DNA from: an uncultured Lachnoclostridium sp.
GTDB lineage: Bacteria > Bacillota > Clostridia > Lachnospirales > Lachnospiraceae
Reading direction: 5' to 3'
NCBI GenBank assembly: GCA_944376715.1
Contig: CALWDO010000016.1
Location: 1 to 54,045 of the forward strand
Length of the DNA: 54,045 nt
The notes under the pieces are model-generated. The model had not been told where the DNA came from. It was given only the letters and a program-made list of their open reading frames with translations, and made no database searches. Positions 40,967 through 49,854 of this stretch are shown piece after piece. Made by a program: the position numbers and the translations under genes. Position 1 is the stretch's first letter; every line of letters begins with the position of its first letter.

Positions 40967-41788
40967 ATGGCTGTTTTACACACCTCTGCCGGAGACAGGT
41001 GGAGAAAGAATCTGCATCGTCCTGACGGAACCCTTGCAGAACGTGTCTGCAGTGTTCAGGAAGAACGGGCTTTCTGGCGGGACAGGATGAAATCCAGCGC
41101 ACCGCAGAGAGACAGCTATGCAGATGCAGTGTGGGAAAAGCTGTACGAGATTGCGGCATCGTTTTCGATCTCCTCTGTTCTGGAAATCGGTCCGGGATGG
41201 GGAAATTACACGTTCCCGTTGTGCCGCAGCTTCGCTCAAACAGCCTGTGTGGACATTTCTCCAGACAATCTCCGCTTCCTGAAGGAAAGAACCAGGCAGG
41301 AAGGCCTCTCTCTGATGACATTCTGTTCTGCCTGGGAGACTGCTGAAACAGGAAAGTGGGATCTGGTGTTTGGTTACAACTGCCTGTACCGTTTGATGGA
41401 ACCGGAATTGTTTTTGCAGAAAATGAATGATACAGCGCAAAAGCTCTGTATGATTGGCATGAACCGGCCGCCGGAGTTTCCATGGCTTCCTGCTTTGGAA
41501 GAAATGGGGGTAAAGCTTCACTATACCCGGCAGGGATGCGAGGCTTTGGCGGATGTCCTTTCTTCTCTGAGAATCAGAGGAGAGCTTGTGAATGTTCCGA
41601 ATTACAGAGTTTACCGCTACCCTGACAGGGAAGCGGTTTTACGCCGGGCGGAACAGTTTCTCTTAAGTCCCTGTCCAAGAGAACGATTATGGGAGGTTCT
41701 TGCGCCTTATCACCGCCGGGAAAACCAGCAGTGGATCTGCGAATATTCTTTTGAGTCTCAGTTTCTGGTCTGGAGACCTGTAAAATGA
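40967..41788 (+). CDS. Class I SAM-dependent methyltransferase under the B12 riboswitch
   Basis: A 273-residue protein. SAM motif I is LEIGPGWGNYTFPLC (about residues 71-85), acidic residue in CVDISPDNL, and a later WDLVFGYNCLYRL. The N- and C-terminal parts are unusual for a corrin-ring methyltransferase (which has a different fold), so corrin synthesis is unlikely. AAAGGGGA sits 7 nt upstream. As first gene of a B12-repressed operon that encodes a metal/peptide-type importer, it may modify a metal chelator or corrinoid. Substrate unknown. Confidence 0.8.
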   Translation: MAVLHTSAGDRWRKNLHRPDGTLAERVCSVQEERAFWRDRMKSSAPQRDSYADAVWEKLYEIAASFSISSVLEIGPGWGNYTFPLCRSFAQTACVDISPDNLRFLKERTRQEGLSLMTFCSAWETAETGKWDLVFGYNCLYRLMEPELFLQKMNDTAQKLCMIGMNRPPEFPWLPALEEMGVKLHYTRQGCEALADVLSSLRIRGELVNVPNYRVYRYPDREAVLRRAEQFLLSPCPRERLWEVLAPYHRRENQQWICEYSFESQFLVWRPVK

Positions 41789-41810
41789 ATTAGTAGGAGG
41801 AATCAATGAT

Positions 41811-43433
41811 ATGAAGGATGTAAGGAAACGCATTCTTGCGCTTCTGCTGGCTCTTGCTTTTGTGCTTGGCATGGCAGGATGCGGCAGCCAGAGTGCGGAA
41901 GACACCACAGAAAATGACACCACTGTTGCGGAAACAGCAGATGAGGAGAGTACAGCTTCTGAAGAAACGGCAGATGCTGTGGATCCGGATGCCGAGATTG
42001 TTCTGGCCGGATACCGCAACCTTGCCCCTGGTGAGAAGGACGGGTACTACTGCAGCAAAATTCTTTATGTGTGGGAGCCGCTTGTGACGCAGGATGACAC
42101 GGGTGCGCCCGTTCCATGCCTGGCAGAGAGCTGGGAAATGAGCGAAGACGGAAAACAGTGGACCTTCTACCTGAGACAGGGAGTAAAGTTCCATGACGGA
42201 AGCGACTTTAATGCAGATACGGTCATAGCCAATTTTGACCGCATGAAGATGGGGGTAAAGAGTTCTTCTTTCTACCCGCTTGACATCGACTCCCATTATC
42301 CGAATCTGGAGAATTATGAGAAGGTGGACGATTATACTATCCGCCTGACCTTTTCACAGCCTGCGCCCACGCAGCTTTACAACATGGTAAACTTCGGAAG
42401 CGCCATTTACAGTCCGAACTGCTTTGATGAGAACGGTGATTTTAACGGAATCTGCATCGGAACCGGCCCATTCCGCATTACAGAAAATGTACTTGATGAG
42501 TACGTGCTTCTGGAGCGCTTTGATGAGTACTGGGGAGAGACGGCAAAGGCAAAGAATATCCGAGTGCGTGTGATTCCGGATGCGGATACCCGTTTTTCGG
42601 CTCTGAAGTCCGGAGAAATCATGGGTGTGATTGATTTGAATGCGATCCCGACTTCCCTGGCCGTAGAGCTGGAGGGAGACGGTAACTTTGCGCTCACGAC
42701 CACAAAGTCTACCATGATCCGTTTTCTCTGCCTGAATGGAACACAGTTCCCCTTCAATGATGTGCGGATGCGGCAGGCTGTAAGCCTGGCTCTTCAGCGT
42801 TCTGTGATTACAGAAGACATTTATGACGGCTTTGGAACGCCGACCACCAATATCCTAAATTACTCGACACCTTTCTATAAGGAATTTCCGGTAGAGGAGG
42901 ACATGGAAAAGGCGAAAGAGCTGGCTGCCGAGGTATTGGGAGATGAACGCGTTACCGTAACCTATCTCTACAACGGAAGTGAAGCAGCGCAGAAGGGAGA
43001 AGCGGAGCTGATTGCTTCCTGGCTCTCTGAAATCGGAATTGACTGTGAGCTTATGCCCATGGAAATGACCAATATGAAGGAACAGATGAAGACCGGGGAT
43101 TATGGCATTGCGCGGATGCAGCAGGGACTTTCCAATTCTGAGCCGGCAACGATCTTCCGCCGTTTCATGCTGACAAGCGGGGATCTCAATCAGAACTACA
43201 GTCTGGGATATCAGAGTGATGAAGTGGATGCCCTGATGGCGGAAGCAGAGAGTGCTCTTGATATGGACGTGCGCACGGAATGCTATAACCGGATTCAGGA
43301 AATTTCCACACAGGAGTTTCCTGTCGTTCCTTTGTTTAATGATATGACCCTGATGGCGTACAACACGAAGCTGACCGGGTACGAAGCCAAGCTTTACGGC
43401 ATAGAGCTGCCTCTTGTGGGATGGGCGGAATAA
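41811..43433 (+). CDS. NikA/DppA-type ABC substrate-binding lipoprotein
   Basis: A 540-residue family-5 binding protein (nickel/peptide type). Lipobox MAGC (Cys near residue 24), acidic linker, then the SBP_bac_5 pattern: VTQDDTGAPVPCLAESWEMSEDGKQWTFYLRQGVKFHDGSDFNADTV and RMRQAVSLALQRSVIT. AGGAGG precedes the ATG by 12-14 nt. Regulation by cobalamin suggests cobalt, a cobalt chelate or a corrinoid precursor as ligand, against the simple family reading of nickel or peptide. Confidence 0.9.
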   Translation: MKDVRKRILALLLALAFVLGMAGCGSQSAEDTTENDTTVAETADEESTASEETADAVDPDAEIVLAGYRNLAPGEKDGYYCSKILYVWEPLVTQDDTGAPVPCLAESWEMSEDGKQWTFYLRQGVKFHDGSDFNADTVIANFDRMKMGVKSSSFYPLDIDSHYPNLENYEKVDDYTIRLTFSQPAPTQLYNMVNFGSAIYSPNCFDENGDFNGICIGTGPFRITENVLDEYVLLERFDEYWGETAKAKNIRVRVIPDADTRFSALKSGEIMGVIDLNAIPTSLAVELEGDGNFALTTTKSTMIRFLCLNGTQFPFNDVRMRQAVSLALQRSVITEDIYDGFGTPTTNILNYSTPFYKEFPVEEDMEKAKELAAEVLGDERVTVTYLYNGSEAAQKGEAELIASWLSEIGIDCELMPMEMTNMKEQMKTGDYGIARMQQGLSNSEPATIFRRFMLTSGDLNQNYSLGYQSDEVDALMAEAESALDMDVRTECYNRIQEISTQEFPVVPLFNDMTLMAYNTKLTGYEAKLYGIELPLVGWAE

Positions 43434-43460
43434 CCCGGTACAACAGATGAACCCAACACT

Positions 43461-44402
43461 ATGAAACAATATCTAATCCAAAAACTGATTTCACTTCTCC
43501 CGGTATTGTTCGGGGTTTCACTGCTGGCCTTTGTACTGGGAGTCATCACTCCCGGAAACCCGGCAGAACTGGCTTTATCCCAGGGCGGATATGAGCCGAC
43601 GCCCGAGCAGATTACAGAGATGGAAGAGCAGATGGGTCTGGACGCGCCCTACCCCGTGCAGTATCTGCGCTGGGTGGGGCGTGCCCTTACCGGAGATCTT
43701 GGAACTTCCTACAGTACCAGAAATCCTGTGGGAGAAGAGCTGGCACGCCGTATCCCCGTGACGTTAAAGCTGGCCGCCTGCTCGATTACGCTTACGATTA
43801 TCCTGGGAATAGCACTTGGCTGTACAGCCGCTGCCTGGCAGGGAAGGCTTCCGGATCGCATCGTCGGGGCGCTGACCAATACACAGCTGTCTCTGCCGGC
43901 TTTCTGGCTCGCCCTTCTGTTGATTTTATTATTTGCTGAAACTCTGGGCTGGCTTCCCACCAGCGGAAACGGCGGCCCAAGATACATGATTATGCCTGCG
44001 CTTGTCCTTTCCAGCGCCAGTACAGCGACAGCGGCCCGCCTGACGCGCTCGGCGCTTCTGGAGGAGTTCGGGAAACAATATTGCACGGCGGCCATGGCCC
44101 GAGGGATCAGCCGCTGGCGCCTGGTGCTGAAAAATGCCCTGCCGAATGCGATCGTTCCCGTGACAGCCATGCTGGGAAACAGCCTGGGAGGGATGCTGGG
44201 CGGCTCCATCATCGTCGAGTCCATCTTTGCGCTTCCGGGAATTGGAAGCTATGCGCTGTCTGCAGTTACAAACCGGGACTATCCTGCCCTGCAGGGCTAT
44301 GTGCTGCTTACAGGTCTTATCTATGTCCTGATCACCCTTCTGGTAGATACGGTCAGTATGCTGCTGAATCCTAAAGTACGCCTGGGAGGTAAGAGAATAT
44401 GA
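43461..44402 (+). CDS. NikB/DppB-type ABC permease
   Basis: A 313-residue inner-membrane permease with the family start (LIQKLISLLPVLFGVSLLAFVLGVITPGNPAEL), GLDAPYPVQYLRWVGRALTGDLGTS, and the EAA-type loop CTAAMARGISRWRLVLKNALPNAIVPV. The next gene overlaps its stop by 4 nt. Confidence 0.93.
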   Translation: MKQYLIQKLISLLPVLFGVSLLAFVLGVITPGNPAELALSQGGYEPTPEQITEMEEQMGLDAPYPVQYLRWVGRALTGDLGTSYSTRNPVGEELARRIPVTLKLAACSITLTIILGIALGCTAAAWQGRLPDRIVGALTNTQLSLPAFWLALLLILLFAETLGWLPTSGNGGPRYMIMPALVLSSASTATAARLTRSALLEEFGKQYCTAAMARGISRWRLVLKNALPNAIVPVTAMLGNSLGGMLGGSIIVESIFALPGIGSYALSAVTNRDYPALQGYVLLTGLIYVLITLLVDTVSMLLNPKVRLGGKRI

Positions 44403-45223
44403 AACGCTGCTCTTTTAAACTTGTCTTTTCCGCAGGGCTGCTGGCGCTGATTCTGCTTTCTGGCCTGCTGGCTCCGCTCATTGCGCCGTATGATCCGAAT
44501 GCGATCGACATGAGCGTAAAGCTGCAGGGATTTTCTCCTGCGCATCCTCTGGGAACGGACGCTCTGGGGAGGGATATGCTGAGCCGGGTTCTCTACGGCG
44601 GCCGCACTTCGATTCTGCTGGCTCTGACTGCCACGGCTCTTTCCATGACTTTCGGTCTGGTGCTCGGTATGCTGGGAGGATATTTCGGGGGCTTTCTGGA
44701 TGCAGCCATTACGGCTCTTGCCAATATTTTTCAGGGAATTCCGGGGACCTGTCTTATGGTCGCGATTGCCGGGATTCTGGGGCCCGGGATCCCGAATCTT
44801 CTGCTGGCCCTCTTTTTCACAAGCTGGGCCGGATTTTCCCGGATTGTCCGGACGGAGACTCTGCGTATCCGGGAAGAACCCTATATAGAAGGGCTGCGTT
44901 CCCTTGGAGCCAGATCTGCCTGTATCTTATGGAAGCACATTTTTCCGAATATGTTTACCAATATCATTGTGCTTTTTACTACCCGTGTGGGAAGATGCGT
45001 GCTTTCTATTGCCTCGTTAAGCTATCTGGGTCTTGGCATCCGGCCGCCTGCGCCGGACTGGAGCGTTATGATAAGCGACGCCCGGCTGGATTATCGCAGC
45101 GCCCCGCATCTTATCCTGATTCCCGGCCTGTGCATCTTTTTGCTGCTGCTGGCTTTGAATCTTCTGGGTGATGCCCTGCGGGATCAGTTTGATGTTCGGA
45201 GCAGGGAGGTGAAGAATCTATGA
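44399..45223 (+). CDS. NikC/DppC-type ABC permease
   Basis: A 274-residue permease; PSAHPLG-type start (FSPAHPLGTDALGRDMLSRVLYGGRTSI) and EAA loop region ETLRIREEPYIEGLRSLGARSACILWKHIFPN. It overlaps both neighbours by 4 nt, the tight coupling of the importer operon. Confidence 0.93.
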   Translation: MKRCSFKLVFSAGLLALILLSGLLAPLIAPYDPNAIDMSVKLQGFSPAHPLGTDALGRDMLSRVLYGGRTSILLALTATALSMTFGLVLGMLGGYFGGFLDAAITALANIFQGIPGTCLMVAIAGILGPGIPNLLLALFFTSWAGFSRIVRTETLRIREEPYIEGLRSLGARSACILWKHIFPNMFTNIIVLFTTRVGRCVLSIASLSYLGLGIRPPAPDWSVMISDARLDYRSAPHLILIPGLCIFLLLLALNLLGDALRDQFDVRSREVKNL

Positions 45224-46170
45224 CTGGGGCTGCAGAACAACAGAGGATAAACGGCATTACGGTAGAAGAACTTTCCGTCATCTTCCGCCTTCCGGAGGGA
45301 GACGTATGTGCGGTGGACAGTGTAAGCACTCATTTTCCGGAAGGAAAAATCACCGGATTAATCGGTGAGAGCGGATGTGGAAAATCTGTTTTGGGACTGG
45401 CCCTTCTGGGGCTGCTTCCGCCCTATGCGTCTGTGGCAGGAGAAATGTATCTGGATGGAAGCCCCTTGACGCCTGAGACGGCGCGAAAGCGGCTGGGAAC
45501 CGAAATCGGACTGATTCCACAGAGTCCTTCGGATTCTCTGAATCCGGCAAGGACCGTAAGCGCTCAGCTTCAGGAGGCGCTTCTTCCCCTGAAGCTTGGA
45601 AGAAAGCAGCGGATGATGAAGGCCAGGGAACTCCTCTCGGCGTTTGGATTTCCAGAGCCGGAGCGGATTCTGCGCGCATATCCTCACGAGCTGAGCGGCG
45701 GTATGCAGCAGCGTGTCCTCTGTGCGGCCGGAGCGGCATGTTCGCCCCGCTGGATACTGGCGGATGAGCCAACGAAGGGACTGGACCGTGATCTCCGTTC
45801 TCAGGTAAGGGAAACCCTTTTATCATTGCGTGAGCATGGAGTAAAGAGTATGCTGGTCATCACACATGATCTGCCGCTGGCCCGTTCCCTGTGCGATACC
45901 ATGGCTGTCATGTATGCAGGGCAGGTTCTGGAGCTTGGCTCCGGTATTCTGGAAAAGCCCCTGCATCCCTATACCCGGTCCTTTCTGGCTGCTTTGCCGG
46001 AAAACGGCTTTCAGAGTATGCCTGGTGTGGCTCCAAAGGCAGGAGAACGTCTTCCGGGCTGTCCATTTGCTCCAAGGTGTCCGATAGCGGTTCCCCGCTG
46101 TCATCAGGAGCGCCCGCCGGCTTGCTCGCCGGAGCCAGGGAAAACTGTGAGGTGTTTTCAATATGTCTGA
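45220..46170 (+). CDS. NikD/DppD-type ABC ATPase
   Basis: A 316-residue ATPase. Walker A GESGCGKSV, signature LSGGMQQRVLCA, Walker B ILADEPTKGLD, His in VITHD, and the oligopeptide/nickel C-terminal part with a Cys cluster (GCPFAPRCPIAVPRC...CF), which in this family may bind an iron-sulfur or structural metal site. Overlaps the permease gene by 4 nt and the next ATPase by 8 nt. Confidence 0.92.
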   Translation: MTGAAEQQRINGITVEELSVIFRLPEGDVCAVDSVSTHFPEGKITGLIGESGCGKSVLGLALLGLLPPYASVAGEMYLDGSPLTPETARKRLGTEIGLIPQSPSDSLNPARTVSAQLQEALLPLKLGRKQRMMKARELLSAFGFPEPERILRAYPHELSGGMQQRVLCAAGAACSPRWILADEPTKGLDRDLRSQVRETLLSLREHGVKSMLVITHDLPLARSLCDTMAVMYAGQVLELGSGILEKPLHPYTRSFLAALPENGFQSMPGVAPKAGERLPGCPFAPRCPIAVPRCHQERPPACSPEPGKTVRCFQYV

Positions 46171-46840
46171 TATTATTTTGGAAGGAAAATCTATTACAAA
46201 GACTTTTCGCAGCGGTTTTGGCGGCCGCCCTTACCGGGCTCTTGACAAGGTGGAACTGGCGCTGCACCGCGGTGAGACACTGGGACTTATGGGACCTTCC
46301 GGCTGTGGGAAAAGCACGCTGGCCCGTATTCTTCTGTTGCTTATCCGGCCGGATAGCGGCCAGGTATACTTTGAAGGGAGCCCGGTGACAGACCGGAGGA
46401 GCCGGGAACTTCTGCGTTTCCGCCAGAAGGTACAGCTTATTTCCCAGCGTCCGGAATCCTTCTTTGATCCCCGCATGCGTCTGGGCGACAGCATTCTGGA
46501 GCCGCTGACCTTCTACGGAGGCAGGCAGACCAGGGCCGCCGGCCGGGAACGTCTGCAGCAGTTGCTGGCACAGGTGAAGCTGACCGATGAGCTGCTTACC
46601 CGTTATCCCCATCAGGTCAGCGGCGGTGAGATCCAGCGGCTGAGTCTTTGCCGGGCCTTGCTTTTAGACCCGCAGGTTCTGGTCCTGGATGAGCCGACTT
46701 CCATGCTGGACGTATCGGTTCAGGCTCAGATCCTTCAGATTTTAAGGGAGCTGAAAGAGGAGCATGGTCTGTCTTATCTTTTTATCACTCATGACAGAGA
46801 GGTGGCTGAATTTATGTGCGACAGAATAAAGAACATGTAA
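46163..46840 (+). CDS. NikE/DppF-type ABC ATPase, short C-terminus
   Basis: A 225-residue ATPase: Walker A GPSGCGKST, signature VSGGEIQRLSLCRAL, Walker B VLDEPTSMLD, His in FITHDREVAEF. It ends at CDRIKNM, right after the core ATPase fold, where family members usually continue (total about 250-320 residues). The usual Cys cluster is absent. The core is complete, so it may still work, but the end may have been lost when the adjoining mobile-element remnant was inserted. Confidence 0.85.
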   Translation: MSDIILEGKSITKTFRSGFGGRPYRALDKVELALHRGETLGLMGPSGCGKSTLARILLLLIRPDSGQVYFEGSPVTDRRSRELLRFRQKVQLISQRPESFFDPRMRLGDSILEPLTFYGGRQTRAAGRERLQQLLAQVKLTDELLTRYPHQVSGGEIQRLSLCRALLLDPQVLVLDEPTSMLDVSVQAQILQILRELKEEHGLSYLFITHDREVAEFMCDRIKNM

Positions 46841-46953
46841 TCAGAAATTTTGAAAAGAGAAAGAGTAAAAAAATGGTACTTTTCTTCGTTTCAGATCCGT
46901 CTTTAGATAGATGCCTGTTACATCTGTATCGGAATGGCCCGTGATTTTATTTT

Positions 46954-47207
46954 TTATGCCGTGGCAAAATCATAGCCATATTTGAAAAGATAGAATACCG
47001 CGCAGGCCAGCCGCCAGATCAGAACAACGCCGCCGATCAGTCCGCCTACAATGAAGTTGACCGCCCAGATTCCCACCGTTCCGGCTATGTCATAATTGCG
47101 GGGAACCAGCCAGAGGAACATTTTGCGATACCAAAAGGAATCCCGCATAATATCCACAGCAGCACCACTTTTTGAAGGAAGTTTTTCAGGATTTCTTTTC
47201 TCTCCAT
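46954..47207 (-). pseudogene. Frameshifted small membrane protein of mobile-element type
   Basis: Frame A starts at ATG 47207 behind AGAGGTG and reads MERKEILKNFLQKVV...ILCGIPFGI; near 47126-47135 the sense moves to another frame, RKMFLWLVPRNYDIAGTVGIWAVNFIVGG, ending at 46954. One missing base (GGTATCGC for expected GGTATTCGC-like) would restore about 84 residues with two membrane segments. Similar small proteins occur in integrative elements (DUF6050-like, uncertain). A longer frame that starts at 47244 has no RBS. Confidence 0.6.
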
Positions 47208-47252
47208 TTCGTTCACCTCTCTGTCTCCGCAGACGGTTGACCATGTATGCGG

Positions 47253-48066
47253 TTATGAATCTTGATTGTCGTTGTTCTTTTTCTCCTTTCCGTCTGGAAC
47301 TATTTCTGCAGCTCCTTCAATCATGTTCGTAACAACCCGGTTAAGCTGTGCAGCGTTTTTCGGAGAGATTACCGGCTTTCCGGTTTTTCCTCTTTGGAAA
47401 TGTCGGTAGTGGAAGTTTCTGCCAGCATATTTAGGACAAGTTCTGTTGTTGTCATATTATCGCGAGGTTCTCTTTTTTCAACCCTTTTAATTTTTTGTAC
47501 TGGCGTGTACTCATACCCGCCCACGCACGAGTGATTTCATCTGTGAGGATTGCAAACTCTTTTCCCTGCTTTACGCCCCGATCTTTCCATTCATCTGTCA
47601 ACTCTTTGCGTACTTGAATTGCTTGCAGTCTTTGATTGATCCATTCGCGGGTATAGCCTTTCTTTTCATAAGTTTCCAGAGCGCGGTCAATCGTTAGTTC
47701 TGGGTCAATCGTTTCCTCAATCCGTTCACTGCCTACTTGGGCGAGCCATTGTTTTAAAGGCTCTGCTTTGGGTGATGGAATAGATTGTATGATACGGAAA
47801 ATTCCCTGTAAATTCGCAGCATTCGTGCGATACCGTTTCCCGTCAGAAGCAGTCATGGCAGTTAGGGTACAAATTGTACCCCACCTCGAATTAAGTTCTG
47901 GATCACGGGAACGCATTTTCTTTATGTACTGTTTGGGATCGGCACTATCTGTTAAGGCTGCTACAATATCAGTCCCAGAAAAATACCATTCTTCCTGTTC
48001 TTCATTCCACGCGGTTCGGATTGTTTTATTCTCAAATGATTGGACAGAATTGTTTTCTTTTTTCAT
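47253..48066 (-). pseudogene. Decayed BRO-N phage antirepressor gene
   Basis: The N-terminal 204 residues are in frame from ATG 48066 (RBS AAAGGAG; IRTAWNEEQEEWYFSGTDIVAALTDSADPKQYIKKMRSRD is the Bro-N domain), then a stop at 47452. Family sequence continues in other frames: RDNMTTTELVLNMLAETSTTDISKE, then KPVISPKNAAQLNRVV, ending at 47253. So at least two frameshifts or a deletion plus a shift have inactivated the C-terminal part. A TGT-TATAAT -10 is present upstream. It is the remnant of a phage or integrative element together with the neighbouring small gene. Confidence 0.82.
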
Positions 48067-48461
48067 ATACGAATCGCTCCTTTGTTCGTCTTGGTTCCAT
48101 TATAACAATAGTTGCATTTATAAATCCATCAGATGTTCTTTGCCCCGGCCTTTTTCCGGTTCCGGCCGGATTTTACAGCACATTCCGTTCTCAAAAGAGA
48201 AAAACAGGAAGATCTCATGGATCTCCCTGCCAATCTTCAGGCCGCTTTATGGTCCCTCCTCCGGATGCTGTCCCCCATCCCCTTAGTCCCCGTACCATTC
48301 CCGTTCCATCCTCCCGGTAAGGTGAAATACCTTGGATACAGCTTTTACCAATATAAAGGGAATGTCGTATCCATCCATGACTGCCCATTATCTAAAAGTA
48401 CGTGTAAACTATTGAACCGCGTAGTATCGAACGGTACGCTACGTGGTGTGGAGGGGGAGGG
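48067..48461. other. Region of 395 bp without a supported gene
   Basis: Holds the BRO gene promoter at its left end. An open frame on the plus strand (ATG 48217 after AGGAAG, to 48522) gives 101 residues without recognisable family and runs over the amidase 3' end, so it is not called. A structured dyad CGTAG...CTACG lies at about 48418-48446, beyond the amidase stop, without a T-tract. Confidence 0.5.
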
Positions 48462-49220
48462 TCAAATTTCCCCCATCCGATTCATGACCGCTTCCGCAAT
48501 ATTCTCCGCCAGCAGGGACTGATATTCGGAGGTGGCCAGTTTCCCGCATTCCGAAGAATTGGAAAAATACCCCAGTTCGATCAGGACAGCGGGCATTTTT
48601 GTGCGCAGAAGAACTCTGTAATCTGCTGTCCTGGCGCCCCGGCTGACCGTTTGATCTGTAGCGTCCATCTGATCGGAGATCGTTTCTGCCAGAACCTGTC
48701 CCCCTGTGCTGTCCTTGCTGTAATAGCATTCCAGCCCCTGTACGGAGGCATCGTCCTCGCAATAATTGCAGTGGACGCTGATAAAGAGATCTGCGTCTGC
48801 ATCATTTGCCAGTTCGGCACGTTCTTCCAATCCTATATAGGTATCTGTTGTTCTGGTCATGATCACCTGGGCGCCGGCCTTCTCCAGATCTTTGGCAAGG
48901 AGTTTTGCCACGGCCAGATTCACATCTTTTTCCAGTACGTCTCCGGAATTGGTTCCCTGGTCTTTGCCTCCGTGATCGGCGTCGACTACGATGGTCAGGG
49001 AATCCGAAGATGCTGTGCCTGACAGAATCCGGGAGGCGCCTGTAAATACGGGCTCCTCTGTCCGGAGCCATCGGCCGATAAAGAATACGCCATGTACGAT
49101 TGCGCAGAGCGTCAAAAGCGATACGGCCAGAAACAGGATCCTGGCCGTCCAGGCGCGGATGATTCTCTGCCGTCTTTTATTCTTTTTGCCTTTTCCCATA
49201 TGTCTTTTCTTTTGTTCCAT
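48462..49220 (-). CDS. N-acetylmuramoyl-L-alanine amidase (Amidase_3, CwlD-like)
   Basis: A 252-residue membrane-anchored wall hydrolase. A basic N-terminus and one membrane helix (about residues 25-50) precede an Amidase_3 domain: first zinc His in DADHGGKD, Glu in LEKDVNLAVAKLLAKDL, second His in SVHCN, catalytic Glu in LIELGYFSN. The usual DxGHGG motif reads DADHGG here. Length and anchor fit CwlD-like spore or division amidases. AAAGGGAA precedes the ATG. Confidence 0.88.
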   Translation of the reverse strand: MEQKKRHMGKGKKNKRRQRIIRAWTARILFLAVSLLTLCAIVHGVFFIGRWLRTEEPVFTGASRILSGTASSDSLTIVVDADHGGKDQGTNSGDVLEKDVNLAVAKLLAKDLEKAGAQVIMTRTTDTYIGLEERAELANDADADLFISVHCNYCEDDASVQGLECYYSKDSTGGQVLAETISDQMDATDQTVSRGARTADYRVLLRTKMPAVLIELGYFSNSSECGKLATSEYQSLLAENIAEAVMNRMGEI

Positions 49221-49343
49221 AAAGGGCGTTCCCTTTCATTTTTCCTGATATAACAAATCTATTGTACACCAGCAAGGCCGGTTTTGTTTCTTAAATTTTA
49301 TAAAGGTTTTGTATCAGAAGAGCATCTTTGTCTGAAGTTTTTC

Positions 49344-49373
49344 TTGACTTTTTCCGGAAGGACTTTATATAAT
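49344..49373 (+). promoter_or_regulatory. MarR operon promoter
   Basis: TTGACT (49344-49349), 18 bp, TATAAT (49368-49373). Confidence 0.75.
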
Positions 49374-49385
49374 GAGCATTGTTAT

Positions 49386-49401
49386 TATAAGAATTCTTAT
49401 A
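49386..49401. promoter_or_regulatory. Perfect 16-bp palindrome, probable MarR operator
   Basis: TATAAGAATTCTTATA lies just downstream of the start point and ahead of the marR start codon, the classical place for autorepression. Confidence 0.75.
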
Positions 49402-49417
49402 GTGAGGTAGCTCATCG

Positions 49418-49840
49418 ATGGAGAGTTTACATTATTTGCTGATGAAATCGCATTTGATGCTTTCCAGAAAAATTCTGGCAGAAGCTTCAAAGCTTGGACT
49501 TACGGCAGGACAGCCGAAGGTATTGGATTTCCTTTGGACACATGAGGAAGCTGATCAGAAAACGATCGCGTCTTACTGTGAGATTGAACAGACGACGGTA
49601 GGGAGTATCTTGCTGCGGATGGAGAAATCCGGTCTGATTGTCCGCAGACAGCATGAAGGCAACCGCCGTTCTCTTTTTGTGTCTCTTACGGACAAGGGAA
49701 AGGAAGCTGCCAAACAGACGGCGCATATTTTCCAACATGCCGAAGAGCCGGTCATGTCCGCGCTGACAGAAGAAGAGCAGGAGACGCTGAAAAAGCTTTT
49801 GATGAAAGTGTGCGGCGCGATTTCAGACAATGCATCTTGA
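49418..49840 (+). CDS. MarR-family transcriptional regulator
   Basis: A 140-residue winged-helix regulator: GLTAGQPKVLDFLW, recognition helix region IEQTTVGSILLRMEKSGLIVRR, wing HEGNRRSLFVSLTDKG. GAGGTAG precedes the ATG. It is first in a two-gene operon with a YczE-like membrane protein (14-nt gap) and probably represses it through the palindrome at 49386-49401. Confidence 0.93.
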   Translation: MESLHYLLMKSHLMLSRKILAEASKLGLTAGQPKVLDFLWTHEEADQKTIASYCEIEQTTVGSILLRMEKSGLIVRRQHEGNRRSLFVSLTDKGKEAAKQTAHIFQHAEEPVMSALTEEEQETLKKLLMKVCGAISDNAS

Positions 49841-49854
49841 GGAGGACATAAGTT

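Noticed and set aside
48217-48522. 101-codon open frame on the plus strand with a weak RBS
   Set aside because: No family resemblance, proline-rich low-quality sequence, and it overlaps the 3' end of the well-supported amidase on the other strand.
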